From NCBI GenBank assembly GCA_013003075.1, contig JABDLJ010000005.1:39268-103267 (forward strand): a stretch of DNA of 64,000 bases. The letters are read 5' to 3'. This DNA is from Paracoccaceae bacterium (GTDB lineage: Bacteria; Pseudomonadota; Alphaproteobacteria; Rhodobacterales; Rhodobacteraceae). The notes below the pieces were generated by a model, which saw only the letters and a list, made by a program, of their open reading frames with translations, did not search any database and was not told the origin of the DNA. Positions 9,005-17,992 of the stretch are shown piece by piece; position 1 is the stretch's first letter, and the number at the start of each line of letters is the position of its first letter. The translations under genes were made by a program, and so were the position numbers.

Positions 9005-10029
9005 AGGCTTTGGTTTACACAGGTGTCGAGACGCTGGAATACGGCGATGAACCGCGCCCGGTTCCGAAAGAGGGCGAGGCGCTGGTGCGCATCCTGGCTT
9101 CGGGCATCTGCGGCTCGGACATGCACGCCTTTCTGGGCCATGACGAGCGCCGCCCGGCGCCGCTGGTTCTTGGCCACGAGGCGGCCGGCGTGGTTGTGGG
9201 AGGGCCGGAGGATGGCCGCCGCGTGACGATCAACCCGCTGGTCAACTGCACCGAATGCGCCGATTGCCGATCCGGCCGCGAAAACCTGTGCGCGCGCCGC
9301 CAGATCATCTCGATGCCGCCGCGGCCCGGCGCGTTCGCCGAATACGTCGCGATCCCGACGCGCAACCTTGTCACCGTGCCCGAGGCGACATCCCTCGAGC
9401 ATGCGGCGCTCGCCGAACCCATCGCGTGCGGCTGGCATGGGGTGCGCCTTGGCCTATCCGTGCTGGGCGGTCCCGAGGGCCGGCGCGCTCTGGTCCTTGG
9501 CGGCGGCGCAATCGGGCTTGGTGCGGCGCTGAGCCTGACCGCGCAGGGCGCCGGCGACATCCGGATCGTCGAGCCGCACCCCGGCCGGCGCGCCTTCCTG
9601 AAGGACGTCTGCGGCCAGAACGCCATCGGCCCCGATGACCTTGCCGCGGATGACATGTTCGATCTGGTGATTGACGGCGTTGGCTTTGCAGCTACCCGCG
9701 CCACGGCATCGGCCCACGCCCGGCCCGGCGGCGTCATCGCGCATATCGGTCTTGGCGAGGCGACCGGCGGGCTCGATATCCGCCGCATGACCCTGCAAGA
9801 GATCACCTTCATCGGCACCTACACCTATACCAAGGCCGATTTCGAAGCGACGGCACAAGCGATCTTCGACGGCCGGCTGGGCCCGCTCGACTGGATCCGG
9901 ACCGCACCGCTGGCCGACGGCGCCGAGGCGTTCCGCGCCATCCGGTCCGGAGAGATCGCCGCCCCGAAAACCATTTTGCTGCCCGAACATGCGGACCTTG
10001 CGTCGGGCCAGTCCCAAACTCCTGCCTGA
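9001..10029 (+). CDS. hpsP: Zinc-dependent medium-chain dehydrogenase, DHPS 2-dehydrogenase
   Basis: This is a 342-residue medium-chain alcohol dehydrogenase. The catalytic zinc ligand Cys37 lies in GICGSDMH and the GHEAAG motif carries His59 and Glu60. Four structural-zinc cysteines are at 83, 86, 89 and 97, and the nucleotide-binding loop is LVLGGGAIGLGAAL. In known pathways HpsP oxidises (S)-DHPS at C2 and HpsO reduces the ketone to the (R) form. The ATGA overlap with hpsO implies coupled translation and matched amounts of the two enzymes. The UspA-type gene follows after 17 bases. Confidence 0.85.
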   Translation: MKALVYTGVETLEYGDEPRPVPKEGEALVRILASGICGSDMHAFLGHDERRPAPLVLGHEAAGVVVGGPEDGRRVTINPLVNCTECADCRSGRENLCARRQIISMPPRPGAFAEYVAIPTRNLVTVPEATSLEHAALAEPIACGWHGVRLGLSVLGGPEGRRALVLGGGAIGLGAALSLTAQGAGDIRIVEPHPGRRAFLKDVCGQNAIGPDDLAADDMFDLVIDGVGFAATRATASAHARPGGVIAHIGLGEATGGLDIRRMTLQEITFIGTYTYTKADFEATAQAIFDGRLGPLDWIRTAPLADGAEAFRAIRSGEIAAPKTILLPEHADLASGQSQTPA

Positions 10030-10046
10030 GCAAAAAAGGAAGCGCC

Positions 10047-10451
10047 ATGTACAAGAAAATTATCGTATCGCTCGCCCTCGACCACGGCATAGGAGAGCAG
10101 GCGTTGCAGACCGCGCGCCAGCTGCGCGCGGATGACGGCAAGATCTTCGCCGTGCACGTCTACGAGCCGCTGCACGGCTCGGTTGCCACATATGTCGACG
10201 ATGAAGCGGTCACGGCGGCCGTGGACGGTGCCAAAAGCCGGCTGAATGACCGCGTGGCGGGCATGGCGGATGTCGAGCCGGTTCTGCTTAAGGGCCATAC
10301 CGGCCAGGCGCTGGTCGACTACGCCCACAAGATCGATGCCGATTGCATCATCATGGGATCACACAAACCGGGCCTGCGGGACTTCCTGCTGGGCTCGACA
10401 GCGGCCCGCGTGGTGCGCCACGCGCCATGCTCTGTTCACGTTCTAAGATGA
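10047..10451 (+). CDS. Universal stress protein (UspA family) in the DHPS operon
   Basis: This single-domain UspA protein of 134 residues ends with the nucleotide-binding signature MGSHKPGLRDFLLGSTAARV and the closing strand CSVHVLR. The glycine spacing G-2x-G-9x-G(S) expected for ATP-binding members is approximately met. UspA proteins encoded with TRAP transporters (TeaD of Halomonas is the known case) modulate uptake, so a regulatory role for the DHPS importer is possible. This gene sits among the enzyme genes rather than directly behind the permease. A 77-base gap then separates it from comD. Confidence 0.85.
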   Translation: MYKKIIVSLALDHGIGEQALQTARQLRADDGKIFAVHVYEPLHGSVATYVDDEAVTAAVDGAKSRLNDRVAGMADVEPVLLKGHTGQALVDYAHKIDADCIIMGSHKPGLRDFLLGSTAARVVRHAPCSVHVLR

Positions 10452-10528
10452 TCGGATCGCGCCATCCCGCGGCGTTTTCCGGCGTTTCTGCCCCAACCCG
10501 AATGCTTTAATTCCAGGAGGCCAAGCCC

Positions 10529-11032
10529 TTGTCCATAAATACGAAAATCGTGGACGATTTCGTCGCCAACGGCGTCGATTTCGTGACCACGGTGCCCTGC
10601 AAACAGCTTGCCGGCGTGATAGACGAAATCGAAGCGCGCGAAGAGATCTACCACATTCCGGCCAACAAGGAAGACGAAGGCATGGGCCTGTGCGCCGGTG
10701 CCTTCATGGGGGGCAAGCGCCCCGCGATCATCATGCAGAACACGGCCATCGGCGTGACGGTGAACACGCTGGTGACGCTGACCCAGTTCTACCGGATGCC
10801 ACTGCCGATGCTGATCTCGTATCGCGGCGAGTTGAAAGAGCCGGTGGCCTGCCAGGTCGAAATGGCGGTGCACACCAAGGCGCTTCTGAACCAGCTTCTT
10901 ATTCCGACCTACCATTTCCACCACAAATCGGACGCGGACGAGCTGGACGCGATCCTGAAATACACCTTCATGTGCAACAAACCCGTCGCAATCCTGACCG
11001 ATGCGACCTTCTGGGGAGGATATGGCGAATGA
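10529..11032 (+). CDS. comD: Sulfopyruvate decarboxylase, alpha subunit (TPP enzyme N-terminal half)
   Basis: This 167-residue protein is the pyrimidine-binding half of a split thiamine-diphosphate decarboxylase. It contains the conserved glutamate region NKEDEGMGLCAGAF near residue 50 and the QNTAIGVTVNTLVTL segment. It starts with TTG, eight bases after a perfect AGGAGG. ComD with ComE converts sulfopyruvate to sulfoacetaldehyde. In methanogens this belongs to coenzyme M synthesis, and in roseobacters to sulfolactate/DHPS degradation. Its place behind hpsNOP fits the catabolic role. The stop overlaps the comE start (ATGA). Confidence 0.88.
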   Translation: MSINTKIVDDFVANGVDFVTTVPCKQLAGVIDEIEAREEIYHIPANKEDEGMGLCAGAFMGGKRPAIIMQNTAIGVTVNTLVTLTQFYRMPLPMLISYRGELKEPVACQVEMAVHTKALLNQLLIPTYHFHHKSDADELDAILKYTFMCNKPVAILTDATFWGGYGE

Positions 11033-11583
11033 TCCGGTCTGAGGTTCTGCGCGACATCGCGCCCATTCTTCGCGATCAACTGGTGATCTGCAACATCGGG
11101 TTGCCCAGCCAAGAGCTGCACATGATCGACGATCAGCCGACCAATTTCTACATGCTCGGAACGATGGGGCTCTCGTCGTCGATCGGGCTGGGCGTGGCGC
11201 TTGCGCAGTCCAAGAAGGTGATCTCGATTGACGGTGACGGATCGGTTCTGACCAATTTCGGAACCTTGCCGACGATCGCCAACAACGTAGCGGACAATTT
11301 CATCCTGCTGATCATCGACAATGGCAGCTATGGCTCGACCGGCGACCAGCCGACCTATGCGGGCAAGAAGACCTCGCTGACGGCGGTGGCCAAGGCCTGC
11401 GGTTGCGAAAATGTCGTGGAATGCAAGGCCGAGGACACCGGAAAGGTGCTGCAGGCCGCGCTGGACAGCAACAAGATGACCATCATCGTCTGCAAATGCG
11501 AAAGCGGCAACATCAAGCTGCCGGTCATCACCAAGGACCCTGTCGTGATCCGCGACCGCTTCATGACCGCCGTTCAAAGCTGA
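11029..11583 (+). CDS. comE: Sulfopyruvate decarboxylase, beta subunit (TPP-binding half)
   Basis: This 184-residue protein is the C-terminal half of the decarboxylase. It carries the thiamine-diphosphate/Mg motif from GDGSVLTNFGTLPTIANN to the closing IIDNGSYGSTGDQP. The start ATG overlaps the comD stop, so the two halves are made together for a heteromeric enzyme. The product sulfoacetaldehyde would next need sulfoacetaldehyde acetyltransferase (Xsc) or a dehydrogenase/reductase; none of these is in the window. Phosphonopyruvate decarboxylase is the nearest alternative family, but the split architecture and neighbours favour ComE. Confidence 0.88.
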   Translation: MIRSEVLRDIAPILRDQLVICNIGLPSQELHMIDDQPTNFYMLGTMGLSSSIGLGVALAQSKKVISIDGDGSVLTNFGTLPTIANNVADNFILLIIDNGSYGSTGDQPTYAGKKTSLTAVAKACGCENVVECKAEDTGKVLQAALDSNKMTIIVCKCESGNIKLPVITKDPVVIRDRFMTAVQS

Positions 11584-11593
11584 TCCCGCGCCG

Positions 11594-12715
11594 GTGTTCG
11601 CAGCGCCCCGGATCCATTCCTATGCAGATGCCCGCGCGCTGGCGCGCCGGCGTCTGCCGTGGATGGTGTTCGACTATATCGACGGCGCGGCGGGCGAGGG
11701 CGCCGGCGAGGCGGTCAACCTTGCGGCGCTCAGCGCGATCCGGCTGCAGCCGCGGGTCCTGGTCAACGTCTCAAAGCGCGAGCTGGGCGTGCCGGTGCTC
11801 GGCCATGACGCGCAGCTTCCTTTCGGGATCAGCCCGATGGGGATGTGCAACCTTTCTGCCCCCGGCGCCGATCTTATGCTGGCGCGCCTTGCCGCGCGCG
11901 AGCAGGTCCCGGTGGGCGTCTCGACGGTTGCCTCGACCTCGATGGAAAAGATGATCGAGGCGGCCGAGGGGCATGCCTGGTTTCAGCTGTATTTCAGCGG
12001 CGATGGTTCGGGTACCATGAAACTCGTGGAGCGGGCCAAGACGGCTGGCTACAAGACGCTGGTGCTGACACTCGATGTGCCCGAGGTCGGGCGGCGGCCC
12101 CGAGAGCTTCGGCGCGGCTTCAAGATGCCGTTCCGGATCGGGCCGTGGCAGTTTCTCGATTTCGCGCTGCATCCCCGCTGGTCGCTCAGCAGCCTGGCAC
12201 ATGGCAAGCCGGACATGGCGAATTTCCAGATACCGGGGTTCGAATTCGATCGGACCGAAAGCCGGGCGGCGGCTGACTGGGAGGTTCTGGCACGGCTGCG
12301 CGAGGCCTGGCCGGGCAATCTTGTGGCCAAGGGCGTGACGTCGGCAGAAGATGCGCTGCGCCTCAAGGACGCCGGGGTGGACGCGATACAGGTCTCGACC
12401 CATGGCGGCCGGCAGCTGGAGGCCGCCCCGCCGCCGATCCTGGCGCTTGCCGACATCCGCAAGGCGGTCGGCGCGGATTATCCACTTTTCTATGACACCG
12501 GACTGCGCTCGGGCGAGGATGTGGTCAAGGCCTACGCGATGGGCGCCGATTTCGTGTTCTTCGGCCGCGCGATGCAATTCGCGATCGCAGCCGCGGGCGA
12601 GGACGGGCTGCGCCAGTTCGCCGAAATTATCAAAAGCGATGTCAGCGTGACGCTGGCGCAGATCGGGGCGACGACCATGGCCGGCGCCGGCGCAGCGCTG
12701 GTGCCGCCAGCCTAG
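11594..12715 (+). CDS. FMN-dependent L-2-hydroxyacid dehydrogenase/oxidase, candidate sulfolactate dehydrogenase
   Basis: This 373-residue protein belongs to the LldD/glycolate oxidase family. It shows DYIDGAAGEGAGEA, FGISPMGMCNLSAPG, FQLYFSGD, the flavin lysine in LVAKGV, the catalytic His and Arg in STHGGRQLE and a phosphate-binding end in GADFVFFGRA. The start is a GTG, ten bases after comE, with no terminator between them. The pathway needs an enzyme to turn sulfolactate (HpsN product) into sulfopyruvate (ComDE substrate), and this is the only candidate in the operon. SlcD of described sulfolactate clusters fills that step. The substrate is inferred, and lactate or glycolate remain possible. 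It shares three bases with the convergent gene's stop. Confidence 0.82.
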   Translation: MFAAPRIHSYADARALARRRLPWMVFDYIDGAAGEGAGEAVNLAALSAIRLQPRVLVNVSKRELGVPVLGHDAQLPFGISPMGMCNLSAPGADLMLARLAAREQVPVGVSTVASTSMEKMIEAAEGHAWFQLYFSGDGSGTMKLVERAKTAGYKTLVLTLDVPEVGRRPRELRRGFKMPFRIGPWQFLDFALHPRWSLSSLAHGKPDMANFQIPGFEFDRTESRAAADWEVLARLREAWPGNLVAKGVTSAEDALRLKDAGVDAIQVSTHGGRQLEAAPPPILALADIRKAVGADYPLFYDTGLRSGEDVVKAYAMGADFVFFGRAMQFAIAAAGEDGLRQFAEIIKSDVSVTLAQIGATTMAGAGAALVPPA

Positions 12716-13698
12716 ATTTCCTCTTTCTGGCTGGCTCGCGGGATCTTCACGTTGCGCCCGCCTTCTTGGAAGTCGTCCATCTTCATGGTCCAGACGGTAC
12801 CCGGCCACCGGATCTCCATCTCCTGCAGGCGTGGTCGGTAGACGGCCGTGTAAATGGTTCCGAACCCGGCGCTGTAGGCCGTCGAATAGAGCGGAGGCTT
12901 GAGAAACGCGCCTATGAAGACGTCCTCGGGATCGCGGTGCAGGGTCAAGCGGTGCAATAGAAAGCGCTCGCGCTCCACGGTCGAGGTAAACCGCGCGTGG
13001 CTTACCCATTCGACGTTTTCCTGATGGTTGGTCGCGACCGCAGCATGGGTGAGGATCGCCGGCCGGTCCGGGGCCATCATCGCCGTCAGGTAGCGCCGCT
13101 TGGCATCCAGAACGGTGACGTTGTAGCTCATATGCGTGGGCACCCGCGCCAGCACCTTTCCGGCTTCTTCGGTCGTCGAGCAGGTCTGCAGGACGTAGCG
13201 CAGGATCAGCGGAACGCCGAAGCCTTCGCCGACCACGCGCCGGCCGCCAAATGTCAGCGAAATCGCCAGCCCGGCATCGTTCATCCCGTCGACCAGGCCG
13301 AAAAGACCGTCGGTCGTTCCCATTACCTTGCGGCCCTGCCAGGCAGTGCGCAGGATCAGGCTGTCGAAGGCATCGGGGTCGTAGTCATAGTTGCGGACCA
13401 TGACCGGCTCGGCGCCGGTCCAGATCGCCTGGCTGCATCCCGAAAGGTAGGGGGGCGGGCAATAAAAGCTGAGAAACCGCGCCGCCTGGTCGCCGCCGCC
13501 GGCAAGATCGCACAGCTGCTCGTAAAGCGGCAGGATCTCGGGCATGTGCGCTTCGAGCGCATTGCGACACTCCAGGTAGGTTGGCCGCGCGCCTTCGCCC
13601 TCACGCAGCCACCAACGCTTGTAGTGCGGCCAGTACTCGGCGAAAAGCCTGGCCCATTTGGGGCCAGGCTCGTCTTCGGTGATGGCGCGCCATAACAC
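12712..13698 (-). CDS. C45-family Ntn hydrolase/acyltransferase (carcinine hydrolase/isopenicillin-N acyltransferase type)
   Basis: This 328-residue protein has the candidate nucleophile Cys88 in YLSGCSQAIW, followed by VMVRNYDYDP, DGMNDAGLAISLTFGG and a late TNHQ. All are features of C45/acyl-CoA:6-APA acyltransferase-like proteins, which hydrolyse or transfer amide-bound acyl groups. Known members process themselves before the cysteine; here about 87 residues would form the prosegment. The start is a GTG, with AAGGA upstream. The gene closes a minus-strand set with an ATP-grasp enzyme, a decarboxylase and a carbon-nitrogen hydrolase, so its substrate may be an amide made by that ligase. The exact reaction is unknown. 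Confidence 0.75.
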   Translation of the reverse strand: MLWRAITEDEPGPKWARLFAEYWPHYKRWWLREGEGARPTYLECRNALEAHMPEILPLYEQLCDLAGGGDQAARFLSFYCPPPYLSGCSQAIWTGAEPVMVRNYDYDPDAFDSLILRTAWQGRKVMGTTDGLFGLVDGMNDAGLAISLTFGGRRVVGEGFGVPLILRYVLQTCSTTEEAGKVLARVPTHMSYNVTVLDAKRRYLTAMMAPDRPAILTHAAVATNHQENVEWVSHARFTSTVERERFLLHRLTLHRDPEDVFIGAFLKPPLYSTAYSAGFGTIYTAVYRPRLQEMEIRWPGTVWTMKMDDFQEGGRNVKIPRASQKEEI

Positions 13699-13716
13699 TT
13701 GGGCTATGTGTCCTTG

Positions 13717-15177
13717 CTACATGATCTTGAACGCCGGGTCCGCGAGTGCCGGTCCGGCCTCGGCCTGCGGCAAGGGCTGGCCGGCGACCGACTGCTTGAT
13801 ACCGTGAATCCACTTTTTCGCGCGATCATTCAACTCAAAACCCTTGGTCATCGACCGGCCGCGGGTCACCAGGATGCCGATATCGGCGCCTTCGTAGCGG
13901 TAATCGCCCGGCTGAAGGATGCGCAGGAAGAAGGCCTCGTTCTCGCTTTCCACGGCCCGGCGGTGGTAGTCGAAGCGATCGTAGACCACGCGGCCGTCCT
14001 CCAGCATCTTGTAGATGCCGGTCTCGGGTGAGGCGGTACAGATATCGACGTTATCCTCGGTGTGCTTGATCACCATCTGCGACCAGCTGTCGATCATGTC
14101 GGGGTCGGCCCAGCGGCTGTTCAGCTCGTCCACGTCGAGTTTGAACTTCTTGCGCGAGAATTCCAGAAGGTGGAACAGGAACAGCGGCGCGTCGGCATGG
14201 GCGAAGGCGGCGTGGTTGGTCATCGACGAGGCGCCGGTGATCCGCGGGTTCAGCTCTCCCAGCCAAAGATCGCCGGTTTTCTTGTCGATCAGGAAATCGA
14301 GCTCGAAATAGCCCCGGTAGCCTTCCTTGCGCAGTTGCTCACCGAATTTGAAGGTCAGATCACGGGCTTGCTCGCGGACCTTCTTGGGAAAGGCGGTGGC
14401 CAGGATTTCATTTCCGCACCAGCCGCCGCGATAGGGCGTCAGTTCCTTGAAGCCCACCAGTTCGGTCATCAGCGGGTCGACGATGGTGCCTTCCTTGGTG
14501 GCGCAGGCCTCGATCGCCGAGCCGCGGCAATCGATGCGCTTCATGATCTTGATCTCGCCCTCGCCGATGATCTCGTGCTCGTGGCGGCGGAAGTCGGCTT
14601 CGCTTTTGATGAAGAAGGTGGTGTGGCCGCTGTCGCCGAAGGCCGATTGCAGCACCAGATCGTGACCGATCCCGGCGCCTTCGCAGACCTCGCGCAGCTG
14701 CTCATAGCTGGTGACTTCGGCAAGAACGTTCGGCACCGAGGGCACGCCAGCCTTGTTGCCGATCCGCACGGTCTCGATCTTGTTGTCCATGCTGGTGCGC
14801 AGCTTGGCCTTGGGGAACCAGACATCGGCGCCCAGCTCTTTGGACAGCCGCTCGGTTTCCTCGTCGAACATCAGGAAGACGAATTTCGGCTTGCCGCCCC
14901 GCCGCTTGATGAAGTCGATCACTTCCTTGTGCTGCAAGAGGTAGTTGTTGATGTCCTCGATCGACTGGAATTCCGCGTGCGGCTGCTCGGAAGGGCAGAA
15001 CACGTTTGGATGCTTGCCGCCGTAGCAATCGATGTAGCAGATATACTTGAAGTTCTTGACCCACTCGTCGAGGCCCAGAAGATTGAAGTTGGTTGCCGAG
15101 ATGAAATAGACAGGGTCTTCGTTCCGGTGGAAATAACGGCGTATCTCCGAGATATTCTTGAGCACGGTAGATGACAT
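13717..15177 (-). CDS. ATP-grasp carboxylate-amine ligase of unknown substrate
   Basis: This 486-residue protein has an N-terminal half resembling a preATP-grasp fold and a central ATP-grasp domain. The metal-binding signature is GELNPRITG (Glu308, Asn310, Arg312), preceded by GYRGYFELDFLIDKKTGDL. Lys-containing strands near EIKIMKRIDC fit ATP binding. Enzymes of this fold form acyl-phosphates and join a carboxylate to an amine. It is not a biotin carboxylase, since no carrier protein or carboxyltransferase is nearby. It stands 11 bases after the decarboxylase gene and 18 before the C45 gene, suggesting one transcript and a shared pathway, for example ligation of an amine made by the decarboxylase. 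Confidence 0.75.
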   Translation of the reverse strand: MSSTVLKNISEIRRYFHRNEDPVYFISATNFNLLGLDEWVKNFKYICYIDCYGGKHPNVFCPSEQPHAEFQSIEDINNYLLQHKEVIDFIKRRGGKPKFVFLMFDEETERLSKELGADVWFPKAKLRTSMDNKIETVRIGNKAGVPSVPNVLAEVTSYEQLREVCEGAGIGHDLVLQSAFGDSGHTTFFIKSEADFRRHEHEIIGEGEIKIMKRIDCRGSAIEACATKEGTIVDPLMTELVGFKELTPYRGGWCGNEILATAFPKKVREQARDLTFKFGEQLRKEGYRGYFELDFLIDKKTGDLWLGELNPRITGASSMTNHAAFAHADAPLFLFHLLEFSRKKFKLDVDELNSRWADPDMIDSWSQMVIKHTEDNVDICTASPETGIYKMLEDGRVVYDRFDYHRRAVESENEAFFLRILQPGDYRYEGADIGILVTRGRSMTKGFELNDRAKKWIHGIKQSVAGQPLPQAEAGPALADPAFKIM

Positions 15178-15188
15178 GTCGTCCCTTT

Positions 15189-17927
15189 CTATTCTGCAGC
15201 AGTTGAGAGTTTTGTGCCGGATACGCGGGCCAGCGCCTCTGGCGTGAAGACGCGCAAACCCAGATCCGGGCGGTAGCCGTGGATCTCGTTCACATCGAGT
15301 GCGCGCATGAAATCGAGAATTTCGGCGCTGATCACCTGCCCGGGTACCAGGATCGGAAAGCCGGGCGGATACGGGATGATGAAGCTGGCCGAGACAACTT
15401 CCTGCCCGGCATCCATTGCGTCCTTCAAAGAGCCGTTGAGCTCCAGATAGTCGCAGTTCTTCTCGTCGTAGCTGAGAAAGAATGCGGACCTGATATCGCC
15501 CTCGGTGGTGATATCGTCGGCGCGGAAGGCGTCATGAAAGCGCGAGAAATCGGGCAGGGGCGGCAAGTCCTCAAGAAGGTTCTTCACCCGCTTGTCAAAC
15601 GCCAGCCGCTCCATCCGCGAGGCGTCGTCCAAAAGCTCGTCGAGATCCTTGGCGATCTCGACCAGCACCTCGATCAGGTAGGCCACCGACGAACGTGTCG
15701 TGCCGATATTGGTCATGAAGAGCACGGTATTGCGCGAGGTCTTGTTGATCTGGATGCCGTACTTGTCCATCAGGATCTGGGTCTTGAACGTGTCGCCGTC
15801 CCAGCCGGTACCGCCCACGGCAAGCGTCACGCGCGTGGCGTCGAGCACGAAGTCGTCCTTTTCCCAGCAGTCCCAGATATCGGTCCATCCCTGGTGGGGA
15901 TCATAATAGGACTGGACACCGCTTTGCCGGAACTCTTCGGGGATCATGTCACCGGCGGTCAGCACCTTGAAGTATTTCTTCAAAAGCGGATGCGTCGAGA
16001 TCGCCCGCCGCATCGACATCGCGGCTTCCACTTGCCGCTGGACGAACTCGAAGCCCTCAAGTTCGACCTGCCGGCGCCCGACGTCGAGCGACGCGATGAT
16101 CTGATAGTTCGGCGATGTCGAGGTATGCGTCATGTAGGCTTCGTGGAAGCTTTGCTCGACCTCGCCTTTGAAATCCTGGTCATGGACATGGATCATCGAC
16201 CCCTGCCGCAGCGAGGTCAGCGTCTTGTGGGTCGATTGCGTGGTATAGACCCGGACCCGTGAATTCGGGGGCGGGATCAGCCGCGTTTTCAGAAGCTGCT
16301 CTTCGTCCGCGTCCTTCAGCTTGGCCTGCTGCTTGTCATAGGCCGCCTTGTGCTCGGCCGACCGGAACTTCTCGCGCAGTTGCTCGGCGGCATACATGCC
16401 GGTGCGCTGGCGGTAGGTGGGGCCAAAGCGGGCGAAGGCGAACCACGCCTCGTCCCAGAGGAAGATCAGGTCCGGCTTGATCGCAAGGCATTCCTCCATA
16501 ACCCGCTGCACGTTGTACACCACGCCGTCAAAGGTACAGTTCGTCAAAAGCAGCATGCGAACCCGGTCGAGCTTGCCGGCCGCTTTCAGTTTCAGAAGCT
16601 GGTGCTTGATCTCGCGCAGCGGGACCGCGCCGTACATCGAGTATTCATTAAGCGGATAGCTGTCGAGATAGACGACATTGGCCCCCGCTAGCACCATCCC
16701 GTAGTGGTGGGACTTGTGGCAGTCCCGATCGACCAGAACGATATCGTCTGGACGAACAAGGGCTTGCACGACGATCTTATTGCAGGTCGAGGTGCCATTG
16801 GTGGCAAAAAACGTGTGCTTGGCGCCGAACGCGCGCGCCGCCAGTTCCTGGGCTTCCTTGATCGGGCCGTGCGGCTCCAGAAGGCTGTCGAGCCCGCCGG
16901 ACGTGGCCGAGGTTTCGGCCAGGAATATATTGGGCCCGTAGAACGCGCCCATGTCCTGGATCCAGTGGCTGCGCGAGATCGACTTGCCGCGGCTGATCGG
17001 CATGGCGTGAAATACACCCGTCGGCTGCTTGGAGTATTCCACAAGCGCGGTGAAGAACGGCGTCTTGTTGCGGGCCTGAACGCCGCGAAGGATGTTCAGG
17101 TGCAGCTCCATGAAGTCTTCCTGGTTGTAGAAGACGCGGCGGCAGATCCCCAGATCCATGCCGGCGATATCCTCGACAGAGCGTTCGGTCACCAGATAGG
17201 CATCCAGTTCGGGGCGCACCCGCGCCACCAACCGGCAAAGCTCGGGTCCGAGGTTCTCCGATGCCACGCTTTCGATCTCGTCCTGGCCACCGGCGCGGTT
17301 GAGATACCGGGTCAGGATCGGCTGATCCATCTTCGATTTGCGCACCAGACCGGGCCGCACGACAATGGCCTGGATGTTATGATTGAATAGCACCGCAATC
17401 AGCGCGTCTTCCAGGCTGGGCACGACCACGGCCTCGTAGATGAACGGGTCCTCGTGACGGCGCATCCGCAGGACGTTGGACTTCAGCCAGCGTTCCTGGT
17501 CCTCGTTGACGTTGTCGACGATCAGAATTTCGAAGTAAGGCTTGCTCAGCGCCCGCGCTTCGGGCGACAGGAGCGCCTCGTCGTCATGCTCTTCGCCGTC
17601 GGTGCCATCGCGGTCGAGCGGGATGTGGCGCCGGCGATACCCGCCGGTTGTCAGCGCGCGGGTGACGCGGTGCACCGCAAACGCCAGTTCCTCGTAGTTG
17701 CGATGCTCGAACTGGCGCCGCATGTGGTCGAACGCGGACATGCCGGGAAATGCCCAGTAGGGTTCGATGATCGCAAGCGATTCGAAGAGCTCCTCGATGC
17801 GGCTGAGCGTCTTGGCGGCCGACTTTCTCGTCGGATCGCGGTGCAACGCGCCGGTTGCCTCGCGTAAAGCGCTCCACCTGTCAGACCTGAGCTGGATTGC
17901 CGAGTAATAGTCGTTGACAGAATGCAT
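15189..17927 (-). CDS. PLP-dependent Orn/Lys/Arg decarboxylase, large form
   Basis: The 912-residue protein is a fold-type I basic amino acid decarboxylase. An N-terminal region of about 330 residues is extended and diverged. The PLP core then follows with ATNGTSTCNKIVVQALVRP, the cofactor-aspartate region FLWDEAWFAF and the Schiff-base lysine Lys568 in STHKTLTSLRQGS. A C-terminal domain completes it. Members make cadaverine, putrescine or agmatine, and which substrate applies cannot be read here. The usual inducible enzymes are about 715-760 residues, so this is a longer variant. The tight coupling to an ATP-grasp ligase suggests the amine is used biosynthetically rather than for acid resistance. 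Confidence 0.85.
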   Translation of the reverse strand: MHSVNDYYSAIQLRSDRWSALREATGALHRDPTRKSAAKTLSRIEELFESLAIIEPYWAFPGMSAFDHMRRQFEHRNYEELAFAVHRVTRALTTGGYRRRHIPLDRDGTDGEEHDDEALLSPEARALSKPYFEILIVDNVNEDQERWLKSNVLRMRRHEDPFIYEAVVVPSLEDALIAVLFNHNIQAIVVRPGLVRKSKMDQPILTRYLNRAGGQDEIESVASENLGPELCRLVARVRPELDAYLVTERSVEDIAGMDLGICRRVFYNQEDFMELHLNILRGVQARNKTPFFTALVEYSKQPTGVFHAMPISRGKSISRSHWIQDMGAFYGPNIFLAETSATSGGLDSLLEPHGPIKEAQELAARAFGAKHTFFATNGTSTCNKIVVQALVRPDDIVLVDRDCHKSHHYGMVLAGANVVYLDSYPLNEYSMYGAVPLREIKHQLLKLKAAGKLDRVRMLLLTNCTFDGVVYNVQRVMEECLAIKPDLIFLWDEAWFAFARFGPTYRQRTGMYAAEQLREKFRSAEHKAAYDKQQAKLKDADEEQLLKTRLIPPPNSRVRVYTTQSTHKTLTSLRQGSMIHVHDQDFKGEVEQSFHEAYMTHTSTSPNYQIIASLDVGRRQVELEGFEFVQRQVEAAMSMRRAISTHPLLKKYFKVLTAGDMIPEEFRQSGVQSYYDPHQGWTDIWDCWEKDDFVLDATRVTLAVGGTGWDGDTFKTQILMDKYGIQINKTSRNTVLFMTNIGTTRSSVAYLIEVLVEIAKDLDELLDDASRMERLAFDKRVKNLLEDLPPLPDFSRFHDAFRADDITTEGDIRSAFFLSYDEKNCDYLELNGSLKDAMDAGQEVVSASFIIPYPPGFPILVPGQVISAEILDFMRALDVNEIHGYRPDLGLRVFTPEALARVSGTKLSTAAE

Positions 17928-17992
17928 TCCTAACTCTCCTTGTTCAGATCTGTCCGCGCGCGCCCGCGGGCGGTGCAGCGGTCGGCAGGCAT

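Noticed and set aside
13717-15177. Calling the ATP-grasp protein a biotin carboxylase
   Set aside because: No biotin carrier or carboxyltransferase gene is present and the neighbours are amine/amide enzymes.
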